Assembly: GCF_963583255.1 (NCBI RefSeq)
Contig: NC_084815.1
Coordinates: forward strand, 17,934,807 to 17,998,806
DNA from: Pyrus communis
Lineage: Eukaryota > Streptophyta > Magnoliopsida > Rosales > Rosaceae
DNA length: 64,000 nt
Reading direction: 5' to 3'
The notes under the pieces are model-generated. The model saw only the letters and a program-made list of their open reading frames with translations, ran no database searches and was not told the origin of the DNA. This document shows, in pieces, positions 1-10,509 of this stretch (positions are counted from its first letter, which is position 1; each line of letters begins with the position of its first letter). Position numbers and translations under genes: made by a program.

Positions 1-116
1 TTGAAACGGGCCGATTCAGGACAGGTCCAAGGGTCCAAACTTTTCTTTTTTTTTTTTTTTTTTTTTTGTTGTAATTTATAAGCTGTATTGCACAGCAGCA
101 ACACAGACATGAATTC
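1..116. other. Left edge with a T22 tract
   Basis: A run of 22 T at 46-67 lies just beyond the stop codon of the minus-strand exon at 117-282. Read on the minus strand it would look like a poly(A) tract after a short 3' UTR. The exons of that locus still seem to be separated by intron-like sequence, so a retroposed copy is not well supported. No gene is seen in this stretch. Confidence 0.4.
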
Positions 117-282
117 TTATATATTCTTCAGCCCCAGAACATCTACTCCTTGAAAAGGTTGCCTTCCAAAGGCCGATGATCGATAAGATGCTTCGTGAAG
201 GTTTACAGCTGATGCAGGTTTTGGGACATTTGGTGGAAGTAGCTTCTCTTTGAGGTCCTCCATTACGTATGAGCTCTCATTG
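117..282 (-). pseudogene. Terminal coding exon of an unrecognised minus-strand gene
   Basis: Read on the minus strand, an acceptor (TTGCAG at about 283-288) is followed by an open frame of 55 codons ending in TAA at 117-119. The peptide contains MEDLKEKLLPPNVPKPASAV and ends GVDVLGLKNI; its composition is protein-like and not low complexity. The exon begins with one base belonging to a split codon. The next upstream exon-like block at 1232-1450 does not supply the matching phase in its best frame, so either a frameshift or a missing exon separates them. It may be the last exon of the SKA2-like locus upstream, but I do not recognise it independently. About 950 bp of AT-rich intron-like sequence (283-1231) lies between the two; I see no convincing exon there. 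Confidence 0.4.
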
Positions 283-1231
283 CTGCAACATTAAAAACAA
301 ACGACTTTAATTTTGATACAACACTTGTCTACATCTATATGCATACAATTTCGGGGTCAACGATTGCATAACTTCTTGATTAAAATAAAGGGAAATACAT
401 TCCTCACAGCCATTTTTGGTCCAACAATAAACAGGGGTGTATGAATCATGAAAATCTAAAACTAGTTAAAGTAAAAAATCCAGTTAAAGCCATTCGCAGA
501 AGAATGCAATCAGACATTTCCCCCCCTTTCCGCCAATTTTGGCAAGCAACAAAACTTGAAAATAAGGAGAGGGGGAGCAGGAGATTTAACTGAATGTGTA
601 TGTTCAGAAAATTGCATTACAAATACTGGAGTTTCATATCAGCCTGAATTACAAACTGCCAAGCTAACAGTGGTGCTATAGCTGCACAAGGGAGTGCTGC
701 AAATAAATGGTAGGAATATTTGGTCACAAACTCCTTTTTCACAAATCTTATTATCAGTAGAGAGTAAATCAACAAATCTTCGAAAACACATGAACAATTT
801 CAAGAAAGAATAGAGTTGCTGGCGCTGGCTAGATTAGCAGTTTATGGCATTGGACAAGCTTTGGCCATATTACAAGAGACATAGCAGTTGAGAAGAATTC
901 AGTCATCTAATTTGAACCCCACACGATTAATCGCTTAACAAATAATAATTAACAGTATGAAGGTCCACTTTTGAGAACATATAGAGTCTGTACTAAGAAA
1001 CTCCATTAAGCACTCTATTATAAGAACATGAACTGATAGTTCAAAAGTATTAGGTTTGAATTTCATATCAAAAACCAATCAAATTCCCCACTTACTTCCA
1101 TATATACATATAATATAACAAAAAATTGATTGATAACACCTGAGTTTCATATAAAAAAACCATCAACAAATCAATTGAGACTGCTCAGACAAAGTAAGGA
1201 GAAGAGAAATTACAACAAAAGGCAACGATAC

Positions 1232-1808
1232 CTGCAGATTAATGAAACCCAGATGCCTGGGTTTCCTGAACTTCTTCCAGGAAGCAACGTCGTCAAAGTA
1301 CAAGACGCCGACGTGGATCTTCCCGAATCCAACCCGGAACTTGTACCGCTGGGCGCTCCCGAAACGGACCCTGCCCACACCAATACATTGGAGTTGATGC
1401 AATTGGTTTCTGTTCCCAACTAGAGTCGTCCTAGCCTTATCAATCAAATCCTTCAAAACCCAAAACCCAAAAATCAAAATTAAAAATTGAAGTTTCCCAA
1501 TTTTATCTAAAAAATAAAAAATTTGTCTGTTTGGCTGAAAGAAGTTCGCGACATTGATCTTCCAAAGTCGACAATTCTTCTTGAATCTTCTTTATCCTCG
1601 AAACCAGCTTCCTTGGGTTCGCATTATCTGGGTAGATTTCCTGGAACTCCCTCTCGGGCCGGTGCTGGACCACCGTTGGAGGAGGGTTTTGGGGGACGAC
1701 TGACGGAGAGTGACGGAAAGGAGGAGATGACTGACGGAGAGTAACAGAGGGGAGGGGACGACGCACGCTTGATGGCGAGAGAGAATGAGTTCGAGGTCCA
1801 GTCTCCAT
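1232..1808 (-). pseudogene. SKA2-like kinetochore protein gene fragment, damaged
   Basis: The minus strand encodes a coiled-coil-like segment around EFQEIYPDNANPRKLVSRIK and RELLSAKQ, ending at 1527. The same frame resumes at 1450 as DLIDKARTTLVGNRNQLHQL. The 76-bp gap (1451-1526) ends in AG but begins AC where a GT donor is expected, so it looks like an intron with a mutated donor. From memory, this sequence order resembles plant SKA2 (spindle and kinetochore-associated protein 2), a small helical subunit that helps couple kinetochores to microtubules. The normal N-terminal part is not recognisable: upstream of residue about 55 of the open frame (1640-1808) the DNA is a repetitive TCCGTCAGTC-type leader. 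Downstream the frame runs to a plausible donor at 1231. A decayed or truncated copy is the most likely reading. The SKA2 identity is an inference from memory. Confidence 0.4.
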
Positions 1809-1869
1809 TGACAGAATTGAGGACTTGAGACAAGAGAGAGAACCAAGGGTAAAACTTACTGTTCAGATT

Positions 1870-2095
1870 GAATGGTAGCTTAATCTTCAATCTCGTCCGT
1901 CCATTACAATTACAAACGGGCCGGTCCGGGTATCCGTTTTTCTATATTTTTGGAACCGGCCCTCCCCTAAATTTTCAAAGGCCTGACCCGGCCTGCCCTA
2001 TTTCTCTTTTTAAAAATGAGGAACCAGCCCTTACCCGTCTCGAACCTTGATTACCCACCCCAATTCGCGGTTCCTATACCCATTTGCCCATTCCT
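1870..2095. repeat. GGGCCGG/CCCATTCCTA-rich transposon-end-like segment
   Basis: This segment is rich in inverted GGCCCG/CGGGCC and ACCCGT words and ends TTTGCCCATTCCTA. That is the complement of the TAGG-ATGGGCAA ends of the hAT-like elements at 7454 and 14349. No matching left end was found, so it is probably one end of a decayed relative. From 2096 to about 3030 I see no gene and no recognisable repeat. Confidence 0.35.
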
Positions 2096-3034
2096 ACTTA
2101 TTTTCACAACACAACAGAAGTAGTTTTTTTTTTTTCTTCAAAGCACAGCAATACCAATCCAGCCTTTCATCTTTTTTTTCATGATGTTAGAATTGAAAAT
2201 CATGAATAAACTGAATGGTTTTTTAGAGCTCCGTGTCGGATATGTAAACAAAATGTGATGATCACTATGAAAAATTGGGTCCCATGCGTTTATGGTAATG
2301 TCAAGTAAAATCTTCTTTACAAAGTGGTGGTTTTTAGGGTATGGTGGTGGTTCTTGTTGTTGTGGTTTTAATGGATTGCAACCCCACTCTCTCTTTTATT
2401 ATCTTTCAGAAGCTAGCTAAACAAGAAAAATGCTAAAGCCTAAACAAGTGTGGTGCGCAAAGGCTTCTACCTGCCCACATTGCTAGAAAATCCTAAAAGA
2501 AAAGGTCAATCACAAATCAAGTAAAAACGATAATATGCAAATTATGTCATTCTCTTTAGTGCCAAAAAGAAAGTTTGAGCTTCAACTTCCAAGTGTGCAA
2601 ATCCCACATACATACCTGCATATCAATACTCGAGTAAGTCTAGCAAAATGACTTACTATTCCTAGAAACTAATATGTGCGTTATTTAGTTCCTAGTAGTT
2701 GTTAACGCGTAAAAAAAATTGAAAATGATGAAAATAGAAAGAAGATAAACTTTTGGTGTATACGAATCAGATCTTAATATGCATATTAATATTCTGACAT
2801 GTCTTTTAAAATGTGTGACGAAAAATCACAATTCGCTTCGCTATATAAAATTTGCAGAAAATATTTTTCCAAAAGATGCAAACCAAACTACACCTTTTCA
2901 TTTCTCTTTGTCAAACTCTTCATGTTGTCAAATTTTCCTACATATTTGATTATTTAAAGAAAAAGGCTGGTAATTCTCGACATCTTAACAAATTATTATT
3001 TGTCAACTTTTGGATGATGTACGCATGCATACCT

Positions 3035-3265
3035 AATATTGAAGAAAAGGATCCTCGATGGATGCTTTTCCAGATGATCCTAGGGATCCGTGATCGTTCA
3101 TCATACATTATGCGATCATTTTTCGTTAGGTACTATTTATATTTAATTTTAAATTTTAAATTTTAAAATAATTTCTGATCTCATGATGTACAATGAACGG
3201 TCATGATCATAAGATCTCTAGAATTCTCAAAAAAAAGATCGAGCGAGGATCCTTTTCCAATATTG
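3035..3265. mobile_element. Palindromic MITE, about 230 bp
   Basis: The left end AATATTGAAGAAAAGGATCC is matched in reverse complement by the right end GGATCCTTTTCCAATATT. The interior arms are also inverted copies (around TTTTCGTTAGGTACTATT on the left and its complement near 3120-3170). Related arms containing CGTGCGGTCAGTTTTCG and TGTACAATGAACG recur at about 7030-7330, so it belongs to a local MITE family. No coding capacity is seen. A target duplication could not be fixed. Confidence 0.6.
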
Positions 3266-3822
3266 AAACCTTTAAATCGGGCCATGCCTATTAGACCCGG
3301 CAGTTTCTGACACGACACGATGACACGACACGAAAACGACACGAAAATAACGGGTTTCGGGTCAACACGATAACTTATCGGGTCATTATCGGGTGACCCG
3401 TTAAGAACCCGTTAATAACGGGTTGTTAACGGGTATACACGCGGGTAACACGTGGGTAACCTGTTTCGACCCGTTAAGAAAAAAATGATTTTGATAATTT
3501 TAAAGTTTAATTACTAAAAGATTTATTATAAAATACAATAGCCCTATTAATATATTATATGTACAATATATTCTATATTAAATATATAGTTTTGTATTAT
3601 TATTCTATATAAGTTAAAAAAAACAAAAATTTTGTCATTATTTATTTTTATTATGAGAGTTCCTTATTATCAATACTAGGATATCATATGGGAGCTCTCC
3701 TTCCTTGAAGGAGGAAATTCTGACCCATAGGTTGTCAAGCAAAGGCCAAAGGGTTAGGACTTAGGACTTAGGAGTCATGCTGCTTCATTTGATTTTATAA
3801 AACCATGCACATTTGATTTTAG

Positions 3823-3844
3823 GGAGAGAGAGAGAGAGAGAGAG
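3823..3844. repeat. (AG)n microsatellite
   Basis: Uninterrupted AG dinucleotides lie within the hAT-like element, between two stretches that both contain AAATCAAAT and TTATAAAATCAAAT-type sequence. It is a candidate length-polymorphic marker. Confidence 0.85.
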
Positions 3845-4149
3845 TCCAACTTATAAAATCAAATATGCTTCCCTAAAAGGCTTAAAGCCTTAAACCATGC
3901 TACCAGCAGGAGGAAACCGTGGGCCAGGCCCACCTCAATAGTCAATACCCTTGAAAAGTTTAGGATAATAAATTTTATTTAATATATTGTTGTCCAAAAT
4001 TAAAATAAATTAAGAAGACATACATACAAGTATGAAAAATGTCAAATAATATATAAACACTTGTGATTCATCATTATTCCTCTACCAGTATATAATGGTT
4101 ACACTTACATTATCGTTTAGATTTTTAAAATCCTCCAAATCCTCATAAA

Positions 4150-4840
4150 TAATGTTTTTTATTTGAGGGAAAAATTAATAAAGTTAATAATAATTATTGT
4201 AGAAGTGTAAAAAATGTAAAAAAAAATATACAATCACTCATAATGACAAGCTTTACAACTTTCATGAAGGGGTCAGCTTTGAAATCCAACACTATAATCC
4301 ATAAACCTTAAATTTATATTTAACCGTTGATTGTCATTTACGCCTTATTCTTGTTACTGAATTTCATTTTTTAAATTTTCTTTTTTGAAAACATGATCAT
4401 CTGGCGGATGTAAGAAGATGAGCGGTTTAGATCTTTAATATCATGTTTCGATATTTACGGTTAATTGAAATATGAGTCGATGTCATATAGTTTGTAGAAA
4501 CTTTATAAACATCAAGCAATATTTTCACTAACCATAAAACTCTGAACATAATATCAACGATCCAAATCGTTCATCTTTTGGCATCCTCTAATAGATCATG
4601 TTTTCAAAAAAAAAAAATCTGAAAAAACAAAATTTGATGAGAAAAATGAAGCGTAAATGTAAACAACAATCAACGGTTAAATTTTAATCTATGATTTATA
4701 TGATTATAGTGGCGAATTTCAAAGTTAAGCTCTTCACAAAAGTTGTAAAGCTTGTTATTACGAGCGTTTATATATTTTTTCTATATTTTTTATACTTCTA
4801 CATTAATTAAAAAACTATTAAAGACTTCAAACAAAATAAA
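4150..4840. mobile_element. Long-arm fold-back element nested in the hAT-like element
   Basis: The left arm (about 4150-4440) and right arm (about 4560-4840) are inverted copies of each other. For example ACAAGCTTTACAACTTT and AACCGTTGATTGT on the left reappear in reverse complement on the right (AAAGTTGTAAAGCTTGT near 4739, ACAATCAACGGTTAAA near 4667), as does GAAAACATGATC. The arms approach 300 bp with a short centre, which fits a Mutator-like or other fold-back MITE. The outermost ends are blurred by AATAAAT runs, so boundaries are approximate. No gene is inside. Confidence 0.6.
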
Positions 4841-5244
4841 TAAATAAATAAATAAAAGCCACTAACAAAGCCAGCCCACTGACTTTGAGAGCCCAGGGCC
4901 CAGGCTGCCAGCCCACTGCCCAAATTTGAGGAATGGTTTAGGGTTATTAGTAATAAGTCGGTTTAGGTTTAGGGTTATTAGTTTGGGCGTGCAACCTTTT
5001 TTTCACGCAAAAAAGTATTATGTTTTTTTATTTAATTATTTATTAGTTTAAAATATATTTTTCTTAACAGGTAACGGGTCGGGTCATATTACCCGTTAAT
5101 ATTATCGGGTCGATTTCGGGTCGGGTCATTTTACCCGTTTATTTTAACGGGTGTTACACGACACGACCCGTTAAGATATCGGGTATGACACGAAAACGAC
5201 ACGAACACGGGCAACACGACACGAATGCCAGGTCTAATGCCTAT

Positions 5245-5640
5245 TACCTATTTCCCTCCCAAATTTCAACGTGCGTGTATTTTAATAGTTATTTAAAAAA
5301 AGGAAAAAAAAAAAAAAAACCACCTCATATGTCCATGATTTTAAGAAAGAATTCAACTCTTTAACCATGGACATATGTGTTGTTTTCTTTTTTTTTGGAA
5401 AAACTAATGAAAAAAGTAATGAAAACTAATGAAAAAAGTAATGAAAAACTCTTTAACCATCAACTCTTTTTTAGAAAAACTAATGAAAAAATTTTGAAAA
5501 TTTTGAGTTTTAACAATAAGGATAAAATAAAGGGTAAAGTGAATAGTACCAGGATTGACTTTTTAGTGTAAAAATATAGTTTTTCGTTAAAGTGAACAGT
5601 ACTGAGAGTTTTTTTATTAAAGTTCCCTCCTTTGTTTGAT
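5245..5640. repeat. AT-rich MITE-like repeat segment
   Basis: This holds a short inverted pair CATATGTCCATG / CATGGACATATG (about 5327 and 5367), tandem AATGAAAAAAGTAATGAAAA-type units near 5405-5445, and AAAGTGAATAGTACCAGG followed by AAAGTGAACAGTACTG. The last two look like arms of a dispersed MITE. No gene is seen; the short open frame at 5377-5571 is made of the repeat units. Confidence 0.45.
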
Positions 5641-5650
5641 CATGTGGGAT

Positions 5651-5823
5651 CTGAAGTTTCAATCAGTTAATTTCATCTATCATCATTTTTGTTTCATTCT
5701 TTTATTTTTTGGTGTGAACGCTAGTTGCCGGCACAATCTGAAGTTTCAATCAGTTAATTTCATCTATCATCATTTTTGTTTCATTCTTTTATTTTTTGGT
5801 GTGAACGCTAGTTGCCGGCACAA
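5651..5823. repeat. Perfect 87-bp tandem duplication
   Basis: Two adjacent copies start with CTGAAGTTTC at 5651 and 5738 and end with GTTGCCGGCACAA. I see no difference between them except at the very last base, so the event is recent. The 87-bp length is a multiple of three, which keeps a short open frame open through both copies, but the frame has no recognisable product. Confidence 0.9.
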
Positions 5824-6156
5824 GTAATATTCCACAAGCATAGCTGTGGAAAGTGTACGTGAGCAACTCACGGCCATTGCTTTTTACATAGAGGACAAAA
5901 CCCTTAATTGTTGAATTTAGTGTTTTCATCTAGAAGGTTACATATTGAGTTGATAAGTAGTTTCAGGATTTGACCTAGGGAAATGATTTACGCAAACTCA
6001 TTTTGTTCATTTGGACACTCTTAGTTGGACTTATGCAAACGCAAACTTCCTAAAACAAATATAAGTATGCTGAATAAGAAAAGATGTATACGGATCTCTT
6101 TCCTTTGATGTTTAATGTAATGTAATTTCACTTTCCTTTGATGTAATCTTATCAAT

Positions 6157-6500
6157 TATTCATGAGAACACTATATAACCTTGTGGACGAAGACCAAATT
6201 GGGTTATTCACATATATCATTAATTCATTGTATCTGTCTTGATTGTTGCTCTGGCGTTTCAATTCTGATTGTTGATCTGTTCTATACATCAAGAAAACAT
6301 ATATGTACTTTGTTACGAAACTTTATAATTTATTCATGAGAACACTCTACAACCTCGTGGACAAAGTCAAAAATGGGTGATTCACGTATATGTCTGTGTT
6401 TGTTTTGATTGTGGCTCTGGTTATTCAATTTTTACTATTGATATGTTTCTATGCATCAACGAAACGTATATGTACTTTGATAAGAAACTTGTATTTTATT
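6157..6500. repeat. Imperfect 174-bp tandem duplication
   Basis: Two consecutive units share TTCATGAGAACACT (about 6158 and 6332), the following ACCTCGTGGAC/ACCTTGTGGAC block, and the closing block ATATGTACTTTG (about 6300 and 6469) preceded by CATCAA-GAAA. They differ at many positions, so this duplication is much older than the 87-bp one upstream. No gene is seen. Confidence 0.65.
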
Positions 6501-6720
6501 TGGCAATGCTTTTGGAATGGCTGACATCTTTTCTAAATAAGAAGCACTTTTAGTGAATTTTAAGAGAATAATTTAGAAGTATTTTTGGATTACAAAAGTA
6601 CTCAAGAATAACACTTTCAAATACTTAGCTAGAAAGCACTTGGATTTTCACTAATAATTTTGTTGTTCTTCTATCAAAAGCACTTCAACAAAACAATTCT
6701 GAGCATTACCAAGCAAATCC
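6497..6720. mobile_element. Short TIR MITE, about 225 bp
   Basis: The left end ATTTGGCAATGCTTTTGGA is matched in reverse complement by the right end GAGCATTACCAAGCAAATCC. The interior is AT-rich with AAGCACTTTTAGTG on one side and its complement-like CAAAAGCACTTCAAC on the other. No coding capacity is seen. From 6721 to about 7020 I see nothing recognisable beyond a fragment resembling the duplicated block at 8340-8400. Confidence 0.55.
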
Positions 6721-7029
6721 TCTAGGTAGTTGAAGGTTAACAAGCAATGGCTCCACATGTCCGCAGTCCACTGAAATTATGTGGAACAGAAGCACTATGA
6801 GTGATAGAAAGTAAGGTTTTCACATATAATGGAGAATCTTCTTGACTTTTATCAACCAATCATGCTGAAAAAAACATCATTGTTTATTTTTCTTTTTTAT
6901 GCAGCAATCATTTTCTACTAAATAAAGGGTGATTTGACACACAAATCTACAACTAACAGATTCCCAATGGTCCAATTTAACAAATGACATCCTTTCTGAA
7001 TTCTCATTGTGAGAATTTTAGGATTCATT

Positions 7030-7330
7030 GAATTGTATCCGTTTATCGTATATCGTGCGGTCAGTTTTCGTCAGATACTATTCATATTTAACTCTAAATA
7101 AAAGTATTTAAAATAATATTTGGCCGCACGATGTACAATGAATGGACACGATTTGAGAATCCCCATAATTCTTACAAAAAGGATCCAAAGAGGATCCTCA
7201 TTCCAATTTAACGGATTAGGATTTTCACATCATACATTGTACTATCAAAATTTATTAAAAATTAAATATAAACATTACCTAACGAAAACTGACCGCACGA
7301 TGTACAATGAACGAACATGATTAATTGATC
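7030..7330. repeat. Two overlapping copies of the 3035-3265 MITE family
   Basis: CGTGCGGTCAGTTTTCG near 7055 and its complement in CGCACGATGTACAATGAA near 7123 form one hairpin. A second arm, AAAACTGACCGCACGATG near 7288, shows another, rearranged copy. GGATCC motifs sit at the ends as in the copy at 3035-3265. Confidence 0.5.
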
Positions 7331-8651
7331 CTCTAGATTTCCACAAAGAGGTTACGGAGATGATTCTCATCCCAATTTAACCACTTCATTTCATTGGAAG
7401 GCATTCACCACTCCTACCCCCAACACTTTTGTCATAATTCATAAGGGTACATCTAGGGATGGGCAAATATCCACGGGTATGGGTAACCGCGATTATCCGC
7501 TATTTAAAATTCACAGTTACGGTTATGAGTAATCTTTTAAACAAATAAACGGTTATAAGCATAACCATTTACCCATGAAATTTAAATTGATGGTTATGAG
7601 GATTACTTGCGATTATAAATGAGTACCCATTTGACCGTTTATTTTAATATGTGTAAAATTTAAAGAAAAAACTAAAAACCCTGAAATTAGTTGGGATGCT
7701 AATCCAATTTACATTGTTTTGTAGGTCTTTTTTTTTTGGACAACGAATGGATGAGACTTTGTGATTAGACAGACTAAAGCATTAGAGTACTCAAAAGTTT
7801 AGTGTCGTAAACTTTGTGGTAATGGGAATCTCGAAAGTTTCAACATCTTTATTTTTTTGATTAATTTTTGCTAGTTATACTTGTACGGATTAGAAAAGAC
7901 TCTAATACTTTACAACATTTAAGCTCAAATCCGTTGAACCGAAGCAATCATGATCATAGGTAGTAGCCCCATTGAACATGTCCTAATTTGCTTTTTCTAC
8001 ATAAACTTAGTCCACAATGGCAGCTAATGAACATTTTACTTCTATTTACCTACAAATGGGTAAAAGTCGTGTAGACGGGTGAAAGAAAACAAAAAGGATA
8101 AATGGGTAAAAAAGAGTAAACGGGTAAATGAGTAAACGAGTATCCGATTACGGTTACATGGGTACGCGGTTATGAGTGCGGTTAACCATTTATAAATGGT
8201 TATGGGTATGAATATAATTGTTTAAGCAATTACCCAACATGTAAACAGTTATGCAAATAAAAACTTAAACGGTTTTGAGTAATACCTGCAATTACCCGCC
8301 CACTATAATATTGCCCATTCCTAAGCACACCTTTTGGAAGAGGTGATTTGACCCACAAATCTACAACTTACAGATTCCCAATGGTCCAATTTAACCATTT
8401 CATTTCATTGGGAAGAAATCACTAGTCCTACCCCAGCACTTTTATCCCAATTCATAAGGGCACACCATGTGCAAGAGAAGAAACAGAAATAAGGTCAATG
8501 ATAAGGTCAGCTAGTAAGACAAATTTTTGTGAAGTAGGATAAAGACTTACATTTCATCCTCGAGTTTTAAATAATAATATAATGTCAAGCAAAAAGTTAA
8601 TATATAAAATATTGTATTATTGGTCAGGATATGCGAGAAATGTTATAAATA
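7319..8651. repeat. Segmental direct duplication, copy A
   Basis: Sequence from TGATTAATTGATCCTCTAG to GTTATAAATATGTCT recurs at 14214-15683 in the same order and orientation, including the hAT-like element, its flanks, and the block with CAGAAATAAGGTCAATGATA. The similarity stops on the right exactly where the truncated Copia element begins (about 8652). The two copies bracket that Copia element. Confidence 0.75.
7454..8323. mobile_element. hAT-like non-autonomous element, copy 1
   Basis: The ends are TAGGGATGGGCAA at 7454 and TTGCCCATTCCTA ending at 8323. The flanking 8-mers are GGTACATC (7446-7453) and AGCACACC (8324-8331), which differ only by transitions and so fit an aged 8-bp target duplication. 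Subterminal zones are filled with TACCCA, GGGTAA and GGTTATGG words in both orientations. It carries no transposase frame. It is 870 bp, about 140 bp shorter than the copy at 14349. Confidence 0.7.
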
Positions 8652-8948
8652 TGTCTAGTGACAGGAGTGAAACAGGTGTAAAATATTACACTGTAACTAT
8701 AGCACAAGAGGATGACAAATAAAGGAGGTAGGAATAGATAATGATTTTATTGATCTTTCCTTTCTTTCTCTGTGTTTTGATTGCAGTCGAGTGCTCTATT
8801 TATAGAGCAACTTGCATTATTACATCTTGAAATTTACATCACATGACTTTGAAAAACACGATCCTTTTGTTTCCAAAGTCTACATCACATTTGTGGGCAT
8901 TGAAACATCTGTGTGTGGGCAGTCATAACAATGCCAATGTTTTCAACA
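8652..8948 (-). repeat. 3' LTR of Copia 1
   Basis: On the minus strand the LTR begins TGTTGAAAACATTGGC right after the polypurine tract and contains a TATA box (CTATAAATAG, complement of 8795-8804). Its far end lies near TGTCTAGTG at 8652. That end is fixed by the point where similarity to the second copy of the segmental duplication stops. Confidence 0.65.
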
Positions 8949-9420
8949 CTCCCCTTGGATGCCCACATATCAATATCAGTTGCCTCGTTAAAACCTTGCT
9001 TGGAAAAATCCAGTGGGAAAAAAACCATAGCGAAGGAAAAAGAGTACAACTTTACTTGGATTGTTGATATAGTGTTAAATATGCTTATGTTGCCTAGTTA
9101 AAACCTTGATAGGAAAAACCTAGTGGGAAAAATCCTAATCGAAGGAAAAAGAGTACAACATGCATGTATCATGGATGCTCCCCTGGATATATATCTCCCC
9201 CTAATTTTGCATTCTCCAAATTTAGTTGTTTGGTAAGTCGACGTAATCCGATATTTTGCACTATCTTCTGAAACGTGCACTTTGGTAGAGATTCTGTGAA
9301 CAAATATGCCAAATTTTCATTGGAACGGATTTGTCTACCTTCAATAACTTTAGCATTCTGAAGCTCATGTGCACTGAAAAACTTTGGAGATATGTGTTTA
9401 GTCTTATCACCCTTGATGAA

Positions 9421-10509
9421 TCATTCCTTCATTTGGGTAACACAAGCTACATTATCTTCATGAATGATAGTTGGAGTGTTTGTCTTTGAAGGTAAACCAC
9501 ATGAATTCCGAATATGATGGATCATTGATCTTAACCTAGAACATTCAGGACTTGCTTCATGTAAAGCAAGTATTTCTGAATGATTTGAAGATGTAGCAAC
9601 TAATGTTTGCTTTGTTAAGCGCCATGAGATTACTGTATCTCCATTCTTGAACACATATCCAGTTTGTGAGCGGACTTTATGCGGATCAGAGAGAAAACCA
9701 GCATATGCATATCCAACAAGGATCTGGTCATTTGTGGATTTCTTTAAGTAGAAGAAACCCATGTCTGTTGTCCCACGAAGGTATCGCAATACATCTTTGA
9801 CTCCCTTCCAATGACGAATTGTTGGAGCAGAGATATACCTTGCTAACAAGTTGATTGAAAAAGCTATATCTGGTCTAGTACATTGTGCTAAATACAATAA
9901 AGCACTTATTGCACTCAAATATGGTACTTCTGGACCAAGGACCAGTTCATCATCTTCTTTTGGATGGAATAGATCTTTCTTAATGTCCAAAGAACGAACG
10001 ACCATTGGCGTGCTGAGTGGATAAGCCTTGTCCATACCAAATCGCTTTAGGATTTTTTCAATGTAAGCTGATTGGTGGACCAAAACTCCACTAACACAAT
10101 GCTTGATCTGCAGGCCAAGACAAAATTTTGTTTTTCCAAGGTCTTTCATTTCAAATTCGCTTTTCAGATATTCAGCAGTTTTATTGAGCTCTTCAGGGAT
10201 TCCAACTAAGTTCATATCATCGACATCTACTGCCACTATAGCAAATCCAGAGTTGGATTTCTTAATGAACACACTAAGGCAAATCACATTGTTGATATAC
10301 CTTTCTTTGATCAAATACTCACTAAGATGATTATACCACATTTGGTCATATTGTTTCAGCCCATACAATGATCGCCTTAATTTGATTGAGAGCATACCTC
10401 GTGGTTTGTTAGTTGTTTCAGGTAACTTAAGTCCTTCTGGGACTTTCATATATATGTCAGTATCTAATTCTCTATATAGATACACGGTGATGACATCCAT
10501 AAGTCGCAT
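9421..10509 (-). pseudogene. Copia 1 reverse transcriptase and RNase H
   Basis: The 362-residue open frame starts inside the reverse transcriptase (YMKVPEGLKLPE, then SLYGLKQYDQMWYNHL). It carries the active-site region as VAVDVDDMNLVG, where Copia enzymes normally have a tyrosine before VDD; here it is aspartate. It continues through TRPDIAFSINLLARY and VLRYLRGTTDMGF into RNase H (RSQTGYVFKNGDTVISW, then ATSSNHSEILALHEA). The true start of the polymerase lies upstream in other frames near 10510-10760, so the listed start is only where the frame opens. With a changed catalytic motif and disrupted upstream frame it cannot be functional. Confidence 0.85.

Larger units (their letters stand above)
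3292..5236. mobile_element. Non-autonomous hAT-like DNA transposon with 8-bp target duplication
   Basis: The ends are TAGACCCGGCA at 3292-3302 and TGCCAGGTCTA at 5226-5236, an imperfect 11-bp terminal inverted repeat. A perfect 8-bp direct repeat ATGCCTAT flanks the element at 3284-3291 and 5237-5244. An 8-bp duplication and TAG-initial ends are the usual signs of the hAT superfamily. Both subterminal regions (3300-3480 and 5070-5225) are crowded with GACACGA, ACGGGT and ACCCGTTAA words in inverted arrangement, as expected for clustered transposase binding sites. No transposase reading frame is present in its 1,945 bp. A fold-back and an AG microsatellite lie inside. Confidence 0.8.

Noticed and set aside
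1130..1477. Overlapping open frames on both strands near 1.1-1.5 kb
   Set aside because: Only the minus frame continuing SAKQ into DLIDKARTTLVGNRN has protein-like content; the others are shadows.
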